A stretch of 64,000 nucleotides of DNA from an uncultured Clostridia bacterium. GTDB taxonomy: Bacteria; Bacillota; Clostridia; Oscillospirales; Acutalibacteraceae. Every line of letters begins with the position of its first letter. Position 1 is the stretch's first letter. Below the pieces are notes generated by a model. The model was not told the DNA's origin. It saw only the letters and a program-made list of their open reading frames with translations, and did not search any database. The stretch is from assembly GCA_947593615.1 (NCBI GenBank), contig CANQDR010000004.1, forward strand, positions 1 to 64,000. The letters are read 5' to 3'. A program made the position numbers and the translations under genes. Positions 1 through 7,895 of this stretch are shown piece by piece.

Positions 1-19
1 AAAATCGTCAAACAGTAAG

Positions 20-139
20 TCAAAAAACCGCGAAAGTCCGATTAAATGCGGATTTTCGCGGTGATAAAGCAGAAGTAGCTTACTTGAGGAAAAATTTTAG
101 CGATTTTTCAGTTTATTTTATATATATAATTTTATTATG
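20..139 (-). ncRNA. Candidate small RNA A (paralogue of the unit at 362-483)
   Basis: Predicted minus-strand transcript of about 120 nt. It would start near 139, downstream of the promoter at 146-174, and end at a strong intrinsic terminator: a 14-bp stem (27-40 with 49-62, one G-U) with an 8-nt loop followed by a T tract at 26-22. The body shares with copy B the core ACTGAAAAATNGCTAAAATT followed by TTTCCTCAA; within it GAAAAAT and ATTTTTC can pair. No start codon with a ribosome binding site was seen. The exposed CCTC could pair with Shine-Dalgarno sequences, which is inference. No known RNA family was recognised. Confidence 0.55.
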
Positions 140-145
140 TGATAT

Positions 146-174
146 ATTGTAACATAGAGTTCTTGTAATGTCAA
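146..174 (-). promoter_or_regulatory. Sigma-A-like promoter of candidate sRNA A
   Basis: Read on the minus strand: TTGACA (174-169), a 17-nt spacer, TACAAT (151-146). This is a consensus -35 with a one-mismatch -10 at ideal spacing. No protein gene lies downstream on this strand within the window, which supports an RNA product. Confidence 0.6.
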
Positions 175-198
175 CAAAATATTATAGATATCAAAAAA

Positions 199-275
199 GC
201 GACATGATGTCGCTTACAATTCGGGCAGAAAGATTCAACAAATTGAAATGAGCCGCAGAATATTACTACAGCTCC
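199..275. repeat. Dispersed hairpin repeat, single copy
   Basis: A 15-nt perfect hairpin GCGACA-TGA-TGTCGC is followed by TTACAATTCGGGCAGA and a stretch similar to the three tandem units at 21496-21770 (shared ACAATTCG, GCAGA, ACAAATT and a final TATTAC). The stem differs from those copies by paired changes (ACA/TGT here, GCG/CGC there), so the hairpin is conserved while the sequence is not. There is no coding content. Confidence 0.6.
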
Positions 276-361
276 TTTCATCTATACCTATAAAAACTAA
301 AAAAATTGTATTATAATACACAATTTTCCAAAAATTTATATTTTTCATATCTTTTACGCAT

Positions 362-483
362 AAAAAGACACCGCGAAAATCCTTTTATATTTGGATTTTC
401 GCGGTGTAAAACTGTTATTAACATACTTTGAGGAAAAATTTTAGCAATTTTTCAGTTTATTTAATACATATAATCTTATTATG
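362..483 (-). ncRNA. Candidate small RNA B (paralogue of the unit at 20-139)
   Basis: Second minus-strand unit, about 120 nt, with the same plan as copy A. It would start near 483 and end at a perfect 15-bp hairpin (368-382 with 393-407, 10-nt loop) followed by CTTTTT. Core and terminator stem match copy A, while the linker between them has diverged. A conserved core and terminator with a free linker is what a duplicated sRNA gene would look like. There is no convincing reading frame. Confidence 0.55.
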
Positions 484-489
484 TGATAT

Positions 490-518
490 ATTATAACATT
501 ATGTTTTATAAAAATCAA
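490..518 (-). promoter_or_regulatory. Sigma-A-like promoter of candidate sRNA B
   Basis: Minus strand: TTGATT (518-513), a 17-nt spacer, TATAAT (495-490). The same TTGATT-17-TATAAT arrangement occurs before the flavodiiron gene (12884) and the zinc-ribbon gene (58188). Confidence 0.6.
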
Positions 519-521
519 GCA

Positions 522-562
522 AAAAAGCAATTAACTGAAAATTTATCTGTTAATCGCTTTTT
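522..562. terminator. Bidirectional terminator-like hairpin
   Basis: A 14-bp stem with one mismatch (522-535 with 549-562), flanked by an A run on the left and a T run on the right. It could end transcription in either direction and lies just upstream of the promoter of candidate sRNA B. Confidence 0.45.
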
Positions 563-575
563 GCGAATAGTGACG

Positions 576-594
576 TGAACCCCAAAGTTTAGAC
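576..594. mobile_element. Possible solitary IS3/IS150-type terminal sequence
   Basis: TGAACCCCAAAGTTTAGAC resembles, from memory, the CCCCAAA-GTTNGACA type termini of IS150-group elements. No transposase, second end or target duplication was found nearby, so at most it is a remnant. Confidence 0.2.
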
Positions 595-658
595 AAAAAT
601 AAATATTATGACATTATGTTGATTTCTCAGCATTTTAGTCATTTAAAATTTAAAAAAG

Positions 659-841
659 TTATTTCATAAGACCGTCTTCATCATAATAGTCTTTGTCAGA
701 AAATTCTTCCTTTTCTTCAAGATTATCCTCACTGCTTTTAAACATTCCGGAGCCAATACGGTAATTATGGTTTGCTCCCCGACGAAATGCAATACCCATT
801 ATGACTACTACAACTAAAAGCCAAAATAAAAGCCAGCCCAT
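659..841 (-). CDS. Small membrane protein, unknown function
   Basis: A 60-residue protein starting at ATG 841, chosen because an AAGGAG-type ribosome binding site sits just upstream; a longer in-frame start at 880 has none. One hydrophobic segment of about 16 residues (MGWLLFWLLVVVVIMG) at the N-terminus is followed by a short basic stretch and an acidic, Glu/Asp/Lys-rich tail, so it is probably a single-pass protein with a cytoplasmic tail. I do not recognise a family. It is transcribed divergently from the LytTR gene. Confidence 0.6.
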   Translation of the reverse strand: MGWLLFWLLVVVVIMGIAFRRGANHNYRIGSGMFKSSEDNLEEKEEFSDKDYYDEDGLMK

Positions 842-1070
842 AATATAACTCCTTGTTAATCTGAAATTATAATTAAACATTGAAATAAAAGCTGATTTAT
901 ATTAATTAGGAAAAGTATATAACTTTTGCTTATAATTGTCAATAAATAAAAATTATTATTTATTTTATTAATGGCATTTTACATAGCAAAAAATGCAACT
1001 TGAATTTATTATATTTATTATTATGTATAATTGTGATATAATCGTATTATCAAAAACGGAGGTCAGACGG

Positions 1071-1511
1071 ATGTTTAAAATTACAATTAAACAAACAGGC
1101 AAAGACGATGAAGAAGAAATCATTATAAAATGTCATGAAATAAATGATGAAGTGTTAAGTATTGTTAATCGTCTGAAAAAGAATGAAACAATTCTTTTGG
1201 GAAGCAAAAATAATGAGGTTTTCAGACTTTCATTAAAAGATGTTTTCTATATAGAATCCGTTGATAACAAAACCTTTATTTGCTTACAGAAAAATGTGTA
1301 TGAATCAAAGCTCAAATTATATGAAATTGAAGAACAAATTCAAAATACAAAATTTTTCAGATGTTCAAAATCTATGATACTGAATATTGCAAAAATACGG
1401 TCTGTATCACCGGCAATCAACGGTCGGTTTGAAGCAAAACTCATAAACGGAGAAACCGTTATAATTTCGCGTCAGTATGTTCCCCAATTAAAAAAACGTC
1501 TTGGGATGTGA
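1071..1511 (+). CDS. LytTR-family DNA-binding transcriptional regulator
   Basis: A 146-residue protein whose C-terminal two thirds (about 40-144) match a LytTR DNA-binding domain: DVFYIESVDNKTFI, then FFRCSKSMILNIAKI and a final RQYVPQLKKRL. There is no receiver domain, so this is a stand-alone LytTR regulator. The start at ATG 1071 follows GGAGG at 1058-1062; the frame is open further upstream but without a binding site. TATAAT at 1026-1031 and again at 1037-1042 are candidate -10 elements. The stop is 10 nt before the DUF3021 gene, a pairing common in Firmicutes, where the membrane protein is thought to modulate the regulator. Its target is not shown; the adjacent ABC exporter is the obvious guess. 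Confidence 0.85.
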   Translation: MFKITIKQTGKDDEEEIIIKCHEINDEVLSIVNRLKKNETILLGSKNNEVFRLSLKDVFYIESVDNKTFICLQKNVYESKLKLYEIEEQIQNTKFFRCSKSMILNIAKIRSVSPAINGRFEAKLINGETVIISRQYVPQLKKRLGM

Positions 1512-1521
1512 GGTATTAATA

Positions 1522-1947
1522 ATGAAAGAAGCTATACGAATTGTTATTATGCACTTCTTTATAATAACGGTCGGGGTGCTATTTTTTACAGGTCTTATAA
1601 ATACTTTTGACGGAAACACCATGTTCTCTCCCCAATATCCATGGGAAGTTATTTTAACAGGTGTTATCGGCTCAGTTCCGTCGTTCCTGTTTTATTCAAA
1701 AAAAGAACCTACAAAAAAGCAATTTACTGTCAGAGTAATAATACATTTTATAGTTATTACGGCTCTTATTATGGGTGAAGGAGCTTTGCTTGGCTGGTAT
1801 GGATCACTTATTGATGTAATTGTAATATTTTTTATAATACTTGCAATTTATGCATTTGTTTGGTTTTATATGTATAGAACAAATTTGAAGACTGCTAATA
1901 AAATAAACTCTGTTTTAAAACAAATGAATAAAGATGAAATTGACTAA
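1522..1947 (+). CDS. DUF3021 family membrane protein
   Basis: A 141-residue protein with four predicted membrane segments (roughly 5-24, 40-58, 70-90, 96-118) and a charged C-terminal tail, matching the DUF3021 plan. The start at ATG 1522 is preceded by GTGAGG. It is co-transcribed with the LytTR gene and closed by a strong terminator. DUF3021 proteins typically neighbour LytTR regulators; a role as membrane-bound partner or sensor is inferred from that linkage only. Confidence 0.75.
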   Translation: MKEAIRIVIMHFFIITVGVLFFTGLINTFDGNTMFSPQYPWEVILTGVIGSVPSFLFYSKKEPTKKQFTVRVIIHFIVITALIMGEGALLGWYGSLIDVIVIFFIILAIYAFVWFYMYRTNLKTANKINSVLKQMNKDEID

Positions 1948-1972
1948 TAAATGTAATTTACATCTAAAAATC

Positions 1973-2024
1973 GACATCTTACCTTGGGTTTAAAACCTCT
2001 TGATGTAAGATGTCTTTTTATTTT
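1973..2024 (+). terminator. Intrinsic terminator after the LytTR-DUF3021 operon
   Basis: Perfect 10-bp stem GACATCTTAC / GTAAGATGTC (1973-1982 with 2005-2014) followed by a T-rich run. It separates the regulator pair from the ABC genes, which therefore need their own promoter. Confidence 0.8.
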
Positions 2025-2068
2025 GTATTATAAATGTTACAATTTTGACAACTTAGGGAGGCAAGAAA

Positions 2069-2980
2069 ATGAATAAGATAATTGAAGTAAAAAATCTTGT
2101 AAAGAATTATAATGATGTTCATGCAGTAAAGGACATATCTTTTAGCGTTGATGAGGGTTCGTTTTTTGCTTTTCTCGGAATTAACGGCGCCGGTAAATCA
2201 ACAACAATAAATATTTTGTGTACAGTTCTTGAAAAGACCTCCGGAAATATAAAAATAGGAGGTTACGATCTTGATACACAGAAAGCAAAGATCAAGGATC
2301 TAATTGGAATTGTTTTTCAGGGTTCGGTACTTGACAAACAGCTGACGGTTTTAGAGAATCTTGTATCAAGAGCCTCTTTTTACGGATTTGATAAAAAGAA
2401 AACAAAAGAGAGAATTAATGAGCTGACAAAAATATTTGAGCTGGATGCAATATTAAACAGACGCTACGGAAAGCTCAGCGGCGGTCAGCGCAGACGAGTA
2501 GATATCGCACGGGCACTTATAAACCGTCCGAAAATCCTTTTTCTTGATGAACCTACAACAGGTCTTGACCCAAAGACGAGAATTCAGGTGTGGAATATAA
2601 TACATAACCTCAGAAAAGAAACGGGTCTGACGGTATTCCTTACAACTCACTATATGGAAGAAACGATTGACTGCGATAATGTTGTAATCATAGATTCAGG
2701 TGCTATTGTAGCAAATGACACTCCCCATAATCTTAAAAAAGCATATGCCCACAACAGACTTGTCTGGTACACGCATAAATCAGAACAGGCTGAAAATCTT
2801 CTTGATTCTGAAAAACTTAAATATGAATACATCGGCGACGCATACAGAATTAAAATAGAAGATATAGCCAAGGCTACTGAGCTTATCAGAAATTATGATA
2901 TAATAAACGATTATGAGGTTATCAAGGGAAATATGGATGATGTATTTCTTACAGTAACAGGAAAAAGGCTTGGTGAATAA
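2069..2980 (+). CDS. ABC transporter ATP-binding protein (DrrA-like exporter)
   Basis: A 303-residue ABC ATPase: Walker A GINGAGKST at 37-45, Q-loop in IGIVFQG, signature LSGGQRRR near 137, Walker B ILFLDEPTTGLDP and the switch His in TTHYMEE. A C-terminal extension of about 80 residues beyond the ATPase fold resembles the DrrA/CcmA drug-export subfamily. The start follows GGGAGG. It runs directly into its permease gene. Substrate unknown; drug or peptide export is typical, and proximity to LytTR-DUF3021 suggests stress- or antibiotic-responsive export. Confidence 0.88.
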   Translation: MNKIIEVKNLVKNYNDVHAVKDISFSVDEGSFFAFLGINGAGKSTTINILCTVLEKTSGNIKIGGYDLDTQKAKIKDLIGIVFQGSVLDKQLTVLENLVSRASFYGFDKKKTKERINELTKIFELDAILNRRYGKLSGGQRRRVDIARALINRPKILFLDEPTTGLDPKTRIQVWNIIHNLRKETGLTVFLTTHYMEETIDCDNVVIIDSGAIVANDTPHNLKKAYAHNRLVWYTHKSEQAENLLDSEKLKYEYIGDAYRIKIEDIAKATELIRNYDIINDYEVIKGNMDDVFLTVTGKRLGE

Positions 2981-2981
2981 T

Positions 2982-3917
2982 ATGAATGGAATAAAAAGCA
3001 CATTATGCTCATACAAGGGTATGACTTCAAGAAATATTAAGGTTTATCTAAAGGATAAAATGGTAATACTTCTCTCAATGCTTACTCAGATTATTGTACT
3101 TGGTCTTTATCTGCTTTTCTTAAAGGATAACTATATGGATTCCGTAAAGAGTTTCCTTACCGATTTTGGATCATTGGTTACGGATAAATATATTGAAACA
3201 CTTGTAAATTCGTGGCTTGTTTCGGGCGTAATCGGAACATCGGTAGTTACAGTAGCCCTCAACTCACTTTCGGTTATGGTATCGGATAAGCAGGAGAGAA
3301 TAGATTATGATTATAATGCTGCTCCAATAAAAAGCCGAATAATTGTAATGTCATACTTTTCGGGCGCAGTTTTAAATACATTTTTGGTAAGTTCAATTCT
3401 TCTCACAGCAGGACTCGTATTTCTTGGTTGCAGCGGAGCATTTTTATATACAGTAACCGATATAATTCTTATATACGGAATTGTGTTGTTCGGCTCAATA
3501 TCCGCATCTGTTATCCTAATGTTTTTTGCTTCGTTTTTTAAGAAAAATTCTACGCTTTCTTCTTTTGGTGTTATGGTATCGGCGGCAATAGGTTTTATCA
3601 TTGGTGCATATATTCCTGTTTCACAGTTCAGCGAGGGAGTACAGACCGCAGTAAATTTGGTTCCCGGTTCACAGATTGCAGGAATGATGAGAAATGTACT
3701 TATGACGCCGGCAATTGATAATATCAGCAATGCGATCGGCAAAGCTAACAGCAGTTATTTCGTTGAAGAAATGAAAGAAACTTTTGCTATTAAAATGAAT
3801 GTGTTCGGAAATGATATAGACGTTAATTTTATGCTTATTTATTCTCTTATTGCAATTGCTGTATTCCTGGTTTTAAATTTGATTTCATATAAAATCAGTT
3901 CAAAGCGTAAATCCTGA
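2982..3917 (+). CDS. ABC-2 type transporter permease
   Basis: A 311-residue integral membrane protein with six predicted helices in the ABC-2 arrangement (two before about residue 100, a cluster at about 125-225, one at the C-terminus). Start taken as ATG 2982, one base after the ATPase stop, with GGTGA 5 nt upstream; TTG 2970 and GTG 2973 are alternatives overlapping the ATPase. It forms the membrane half of the exporter with the preceding ATPase. Confidence 0.82.
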   Translation: MNGIKSTLCSYKGMTSRNIKVYLKDKMVILLSMLTQIIVLGLYLLFLKDNYMDSVKSFLTDFGSLVTDKYIETLVNSWLVSGVIGTSVVTVALNSLSVMVSDKQERIDYDYNAAPIKSRIIVMSYFSGAVLNTFLVSSILLTAGLVFLGCSGAFLYTVTDIILIYGIVLFGSISASVILMFFASFFKKNSTLSSFGVMVSAAIGFIIGAYIPVSQFSEGVQTAVNLVPGSQIAGMMRNVLMTPAIDNISNAIGKANSSYFVEEMKETFAIKMNVFGNDIDVNFMLIYSLIAIAVFLVLNLISYKISSKRKS

Positions 3918-3954
3918 TATAAGAATAATTCTGTTAAAAAATCCTACCAAAACG

Positions 3955-4001
3955 AAAAACTCTCGAAATTTAGCTTTCAAGCGGCTCTTTCGAGAGTTTT
4001 T
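3955..4001 (+). terminator. Intrinsic terminator after the ABC operon
   Basis: 14-bp stem (3955-3968 with 3988-4001) with the T run inside the 3' arm. The symmetric A run on the left means it could also work on the minus strand. Confidence 0.75.
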
Positions 4002-4425
4002 TGTCGTTTGCAAGAAATATATGTATGCTTATATCAAGAAAGAGCTTTTATAAATAACAATGAGTAAAGTATTTTGTTTTTCAGAGTATATCCTTTTTGA
4101 GTGTCGGTATTACTATGTTATTGAGTTTATCTTGCATAAATTCTGTTTAATAATTTTTGAAGAATTCCTGCTATTGTTCAGCACAAAAGGAGTGAGTATT
4201 AGTTGCACACCGAATGTAACGCCGCATAATATAAAGATATAAAAAGATATAAAAGCATACCGGACAGCAGACATATTGCATTTTAATTTACGGTTTGCTT
4301 ATATCTTTCTGTAAGTTTGTACAAGACTTCAAACTCAAATCGTTTTGTTCAGACTGGCAGAAAATTAATATGTAATGCCCTAAAATGCGGCATTTTATAA
4401 GAATATTTCAGTTTGGGTGTTATAA
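4002..4425. other. Non-coding stretch before the dipicolinate operon
   Basis: No gene is supported. An open frame at 4060-4242 has no ribosome binding site and an implausible Phe/Leu/Cys-rich composition. The region holds the candidate sporulation promoter at 4207-4233 and a small hairpin around 4374-4394. Confidence 0.5.
4207..4233 (+). promoter_or_regulatory. Candidate sigma-K-type promoter for spoVFAB
   Basis: AC at 4207-4208, a 16-nt spacer, then CATAATATA (4225-4233), matching the sigma-K pattern AC-N16-CATANNNTA. SpoVF genes are mother-cell sigma-K genes in Bacillus, so the match is biologically apt, but the 190-nt leader and short motif make it uncertain. Confidence 0.35.
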
Positions 4426-5301
4426 ATGAAAAAGAGCGATATTAGAACATTTGGTATAGTAGGCGGAGATAAACGCCAGCTTTTTCTGGCTAAATCAATT
4501 TCAGACAGTTGTTATGATGTTATTCTGGGCGGATTCGATAAGCTCCAGAGTATGGGAGCTCTTGTGCTGGCTGATGTAAAAACAGCAATACTTGAAAGCG
4601 ACGCTGTAATATTTCCGCTTCCGTCGGTTAGGTCTGACACCAGCATAAACACACCTTTTTCCGACAGGAATGTAATTTTAGACAAAGAAGAAACAGATGC
4701 CTTGATGGGTAAGCCTATATTTGTTGCAATGCGTGACAAATTTTTAAAAGCATATCCCGCGCTAAAGGATGCCAGAGTATTTGATTATGCGTCAAAAGAT
4801 GAATTTTCTATTCTTAACGCGCTACCGACCGCTGAGGGAGCCATTGAATGTGCAATGAGCAGATATGAGGGCACAATATCGGGCAGCAAATGTATGATTG
4901 TGGGCTTTGGCAGAATCGGAAAAATTCTTGCAAAAAAGCTTAAGGCGCTTGATGCGGACGTAACAGTCTGCGCGCGCAGGAAAAGTGATTTTGCATATAT
5001 CTCTGCACTCGGATACAATTCGCGCAACACAGACAGCTTAAAAAGCGTAAGGGGCTATGACATTGTATTCAATACTGTTCCGGCAATGATTTTTGATAAA
5101 ACTCTTCTTATGAACACAGACAGAAACACCCTTATAATTGACCTTGCGTCTTTACCGGGAGGCGTAGATTTTGAGGCTGCACACAAATTTAATACAGACG
5201 CCGTAAGGGCGCTGTCGTTACCGGGCAAGTGTGCTCCGAAAGCAGCAGGAGAAATTATAAAGACAACTGTTTTTAACATTATTGAGGAGGTTTACAGGTG
5301 A
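4426..5301 (+). CDS. spoVFA: Dipicolinate synthase subunit A (DpaA/SpoVFA)
   Basis: A 291-residue protein of usual family length. The N-terminal part (FGIVGGDKRQLFLAKSI) is the DpaA-specific domain and the middle carries a Rossmann dinucleotide fold with IVGFGRIGKILAKKL near 160-174. With subunit B it oxidises a dihydrodipicolinate-pathway intermediate to dipicolinic acid, the calcium-chelating core solute of endospores, in the mother cell. The gene overlaps spoVFB by 4 nt, the usual gene order. It is strong evidence that the organism makes endospores. Confidence 0.92.
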   Translation: MKKSDIRTFGIVGGDKRQLFLAKSISDSCYDVILGGFDKLQSMGALVLADVKTAILESDAVIFPLPSVRSDTSINTPFSDRNVILDKEETDALMGKPIFVAMRDKFLKAYPALKDARVFDYASKDEFSILNALPTAEGAIECAMSRYEGTISGSKCMIVGFGRIGKILAKKLKALDADVTVCARRKSDFAYISALGYNSRNTDSLKSVRGYDIVFNTVPAMIFDKTLLMNTDRNTLIIDLASLPGGVDFEAAHKFNTDAVRALSLPGKCAPKAAGEIIKTTVFNIIEEVYR

Positions 5302-5870
5302 CAAAAGCAACCATAGGTTTTGCAATGTGCGGTTCCTTTTGCACCTTTTCAAAAGCATTGCCGCAAATGCAAAAGATGGTTGATTTGGGCTACAGGGTTC
5401 TGCCGATAATGTCGCAGAATGCCTATTCAACTGACACACGTTTCGGCAAAGCAGAGGAAATGGTAAAAAGGGCAGAAGAAATAACCGGAGAAAAAGTTCT
5501 GCATACGACCGTGCAAACCGAGCCGATAGGACCAAAAAAAATGTGTGATTTGCTTATAATAGCGCCTTGTACGGGCAACACATTAGCCAAGCTGTCACTC
5601 GGAGTTACGGACACATCGGTAACAATGGCGGCTAAATCGCATTTAAGGATTCTTCGTCCCGTATTATTGTGCGTGGCTACAAACGATGCTCTCGGAGCGT
5701 CGGCACAGAATATCGGCAGATTACTGAACACAAAAAATATCTTTTTTGTGCCAATGAAGCAGGATGACTATATAAAAAAGCCTAATTCACTCGTTTCGGA
5801 TTTTGAAAAAATTCCGATATGTGCAGAGTATGCTCTCAGAAAAGAGCAGTTCCAGCCTGTTTTTGAGTAG
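5298..5870 (+). CDS. spoVFB: Dipicolinate synthase subunit B (flavoprotein, SpoVFB)
   Basis: A 190-residue flavoprotein-fold protein: GFAMCGSFCTFSKALPQM at the N-terminus and the LLIIAPCTGNTLAKLSLGVTD segment typical of the UbiX/DFP-like flavoprotein superfamily. The GTG start at 5298 overlaps the spoVFA stop and follows GAGGAGG, so translation is coupled. It partners with subunit A to make dipicolinate. A terminator follows directly, giving a two-gene operon. Confidence 0.92.
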   Translation: MTKATIGFAMCGSFCTFSKALPQMQKMVDLGYRVLPIMSQNAYSTDTRFGKAEEMVKRAEEITGEKVLHTTVQTEPIGPKKMCDLLIIAPCTGNTLAKLSLGVTDTSVTMAAKSHLRILRPVLLCVATNDALGASAQNIGRLLNTKNIFFVPMKQDDYIKKPNSLVSDFEKIPICAEYALRKEQFQPVFE

Positions 5871-5894
5871 ATATAAATAGAATTAATTTAAATT

Positions 5895-5924
5895 GCGGTG
5901 AGGTATTGCCCCCACCGCTTTTTT
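5895..5924 (+). terminator. Intrinsic terminator of spoVFAB
   Basis: GCGGTG (5895-5900) pairs with CACCGC (5913-5918), followed by a T6 run. Confidence 0.75.
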
Positions 5925-5988
5925 GTGTTAAAATTATACTATAAGAAAAATTCGGCAAAATTTTTGTTGTCAATGAAAGGCTGTAATA

Positions 5989-6504
5989 ATGAAATATTGT
6001 AAAAAATGCAGACACATACATAACGACAGCGAAGTAAAATGTTCTGTATGCGGAAAATCACTTTTTAAAATCACCGATGATAACACGCCAGTTTATATTA
6101 TATCTGCGTCGGGATTTGAACTTCAAAGAATAAAAACCGCACTTGAAGACAGCGGAATTCCGTGCGACAATATTTCACAGAAGCGAAACTTTTCTGCTGA
6201 GGCAGTCACGGGCTATGACACATCCGAATATGACTTGCTCGTACCTTATGCCGCCTATGAAAAAGCATATGATATATGTGTGGGTATCGGTGCAATCAAA
6301 GAGGGAGAAGAGCAGATTATTGAGGATGATGATATTACTGTTGACAGCAGTGCAGAATCGCTTGATGAAAAATTTGAGCAAATGAGCGGAGTTAAGCGCA
6401 CGACTGTCAGAGTGATATCAGCGATTCTGCTGCTTATAGTTATAGCATTTGTTGTTTACGGCACAGATTTTATTACTGGATTTATAAAAAATCTCTTTGG
6501 CTGA
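5989..6504 (+). CDS. Zinc-ribbon protein with DUF2007-like domain and C-terminal membrane anchor
   Basis: 171 residues. An N-terminal zinc ribbon (CKKC at 4-7 and CSVC near 19-22) is followed by a domain resembling DUF2007 (VYIISASGFELQRIKTALE ... LLVPYAAYEKAYDIC), an acidic linker, and a single membrane helix near the C-terminus, suggesting a tail-anchored protein. It lies 25 nt before metY and may be co-transcribed. DUF2007 proteins are putative signal transducers; function here unknown. Confidence 0.7.
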   Translation: MKYCKKCRHIHNDSEVKCSVCGKSLFKITDDNTPVYIISASGFELQRIKTALEDSGIPCDNISQKRNFSAEAVTGYDTSEYDLLVPYAAYEKAYDICVGIGAIKEGEEQIIEDDDITVDSSAESLDEKFEQMSGVKRTTVRVISAILLLIVIAFVVYGTDFITGFIKNLFG

Positions 6505-6529
6505 CGATTATTCAAAGGAGCAATAGTAT

Positions 6530-7801
6530 ATGAAAACAGAAACCAAATGCCTGCATTCGGGTTATGAGCCAAAAAACGGAGAACCAAGACAACTGCCTGT
6601 TTATCAGAGCACTACCTTTAAATATGATTCAAGCGATGAAATGGGAAAGCTTTTTGACCTTGAGGCAAACGGATATTTTTATACAAGACTGCAAAATCCT
6701 ACAAATGATGCAGTTGCCGCAAAAATTGCGGAGCTTGAGGGCGGCGTTGCAGGAATGCTTACATCAAGCGGACAGGCGGCTAACTTCTTTGCACTTTTTA
6801 ATATATGCGAAACGGGCAGTCATATAGTAGCTTCATCATCAATTTACGGAGGCACATTCAATCTTCTTGGAGTAACAATGAAGAAAATGGGAATAGACTG
6901 TACTTTTGTTGACCAAAATCTTTCGGAAGAGGAGCTTGCAAAGGCATTTAAACCAAACACAAGAGCCGTTTTCGGTGAAACAATAACCAATCCCACAGTT
7001 TCTGTTTTGGATATTGAAAAGTTTGCACGTCTTGCACATTCTCACGGCGTACCGCTTATTGTAGATAATACATTTGCCACACCTATAAACTGTCAGCCGA
7101 TAAAATGGGGAGCAGATATAGTAACTCATTCTACAACAAAATATATGGACGGTCACGCAATAGGCGTGGGCGGAGCTATAGTTGACAGCGGAAACTTTGA
7201 CTGGAACGCTTATGCAGATAAATATCCGGGACTTACAACACCTGACGAATCATATCACGGTATTGTATATACGGAGAAATTCGGCAAACTCGCTTATATA
7301 ACAAAAGCTACGTCACAGCTAATGCGCGATTTAGGTTCAATCCAATCTCCTCAGAACGCTTTTTATCTTATGAACGGACTTGAAACACTGCACATAAGAA
7401 TGCAAAGACATTGTCAAAATGCACTTGCAATTGCAAAGTATCTGAGCGAAAATGAAAAGGTTGCGTGGGTAGATTATCCTGATCTGCCAAACGATAAATA
7501 CAACAGCCTTGCGAAAAAGTATCTTCCAAACGGTTCCTGCGGTGTTCTTGCATTCGGAATTAAGGGCGGAAGGGAAAAATCAATTGAATTTATGGACAGC
7601 TTAAAGCTTGCGACTATTGCTACTCACGTGGCAGACGCAAAAACCTGTCTGCTTCATCCGGCAAGCCATACTCACAGACAGATGACCGAAGAACAGCTTA
7701 TTGAAGCAGGCGTAGCGCCTGACCTTATCCGTCTGTCTGTCGGTCTTGAAAATGTTGATGATTTAATTGATGATTTGAAGCAGGCCTTTGATAAAATCTG
7801 A
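6530..7801 (+). CDS. metY: O-acetylhomoserine aminocarboxypropyltransferase (O-acetylhomoserine sulfhydrylase)
   Basis: A 423-residue PLP enzyme of the Cys/Met metabolism family. It shows YTRLQNPTNDAVAAKIAELE, TSSGQAANFFAL, the VDNTFATP strand and the PLP lysine in THSTTKYMDGHA. Length and the C-terminal RLSVGLENVDDLIDDL fit MetY rather than the shorter MetB/MetC enzymes. It makes homocysteine from O-acetylhomoserine and sulfide in the cytoplasm. The start follows AAAGGAG. No SAM riboswitch or T-box was seen upstream. Confidence 0.93.
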   Translation: MKTETKCLHSGYEPKNGEPRQLPVYQSTTFKYDSSDEMGKLFDLEANGYFYTRLQNPTNDAVAAKIAELEGGVAGMLTSSGQAANFFALFNICETGSHIVASSSIYGGTFNLLGVTMKKMGIDCTFVDQNLSEEELAKAFKPNTRAVFGETITNPTVSVLDIEKFARLAHSHGVPLIVDNTFATPINCQPIKWGADIVTHSTTKYMDGHAIGVGGAIVDSGNFDWNAYADKYPGLTTPDESYHGIVYTEKFGKLAYITKATSQLMRDLGSIQSPQNAFYLMNGLETLHIRMQRHCQNALAIAKYLSENEKVAWVDYPDLPNDKYNSLAKKYLPNGSCGVLAFGIKGGREKSIEFMDSLKLATIATHVADAKTCLLHPASHTHRQMTEEQLIEAGVAPDLIRLSVGLENVDDLIDDLKQAFDKI

Positions 7802-7895
7802 TTTACAAACTGCACATTAAAAAATCTATACGCACCATATTTACAATATATATACTAAATAGCATCAAACACGCCAAATACTACGGAGGGTAATT

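Noticed and set aside
4060-4242. 60-codon open frame
   Set aside because: No Shine-Dalgarno site, Phe/Leu/Cys-rich composition, in a promoter region.
6530-7801. SAM riboswitch or T-box control of metY
   Set aside because: No matching conserved core was seen in the 100 nt upstream; the previous gene ends 25 nt away.
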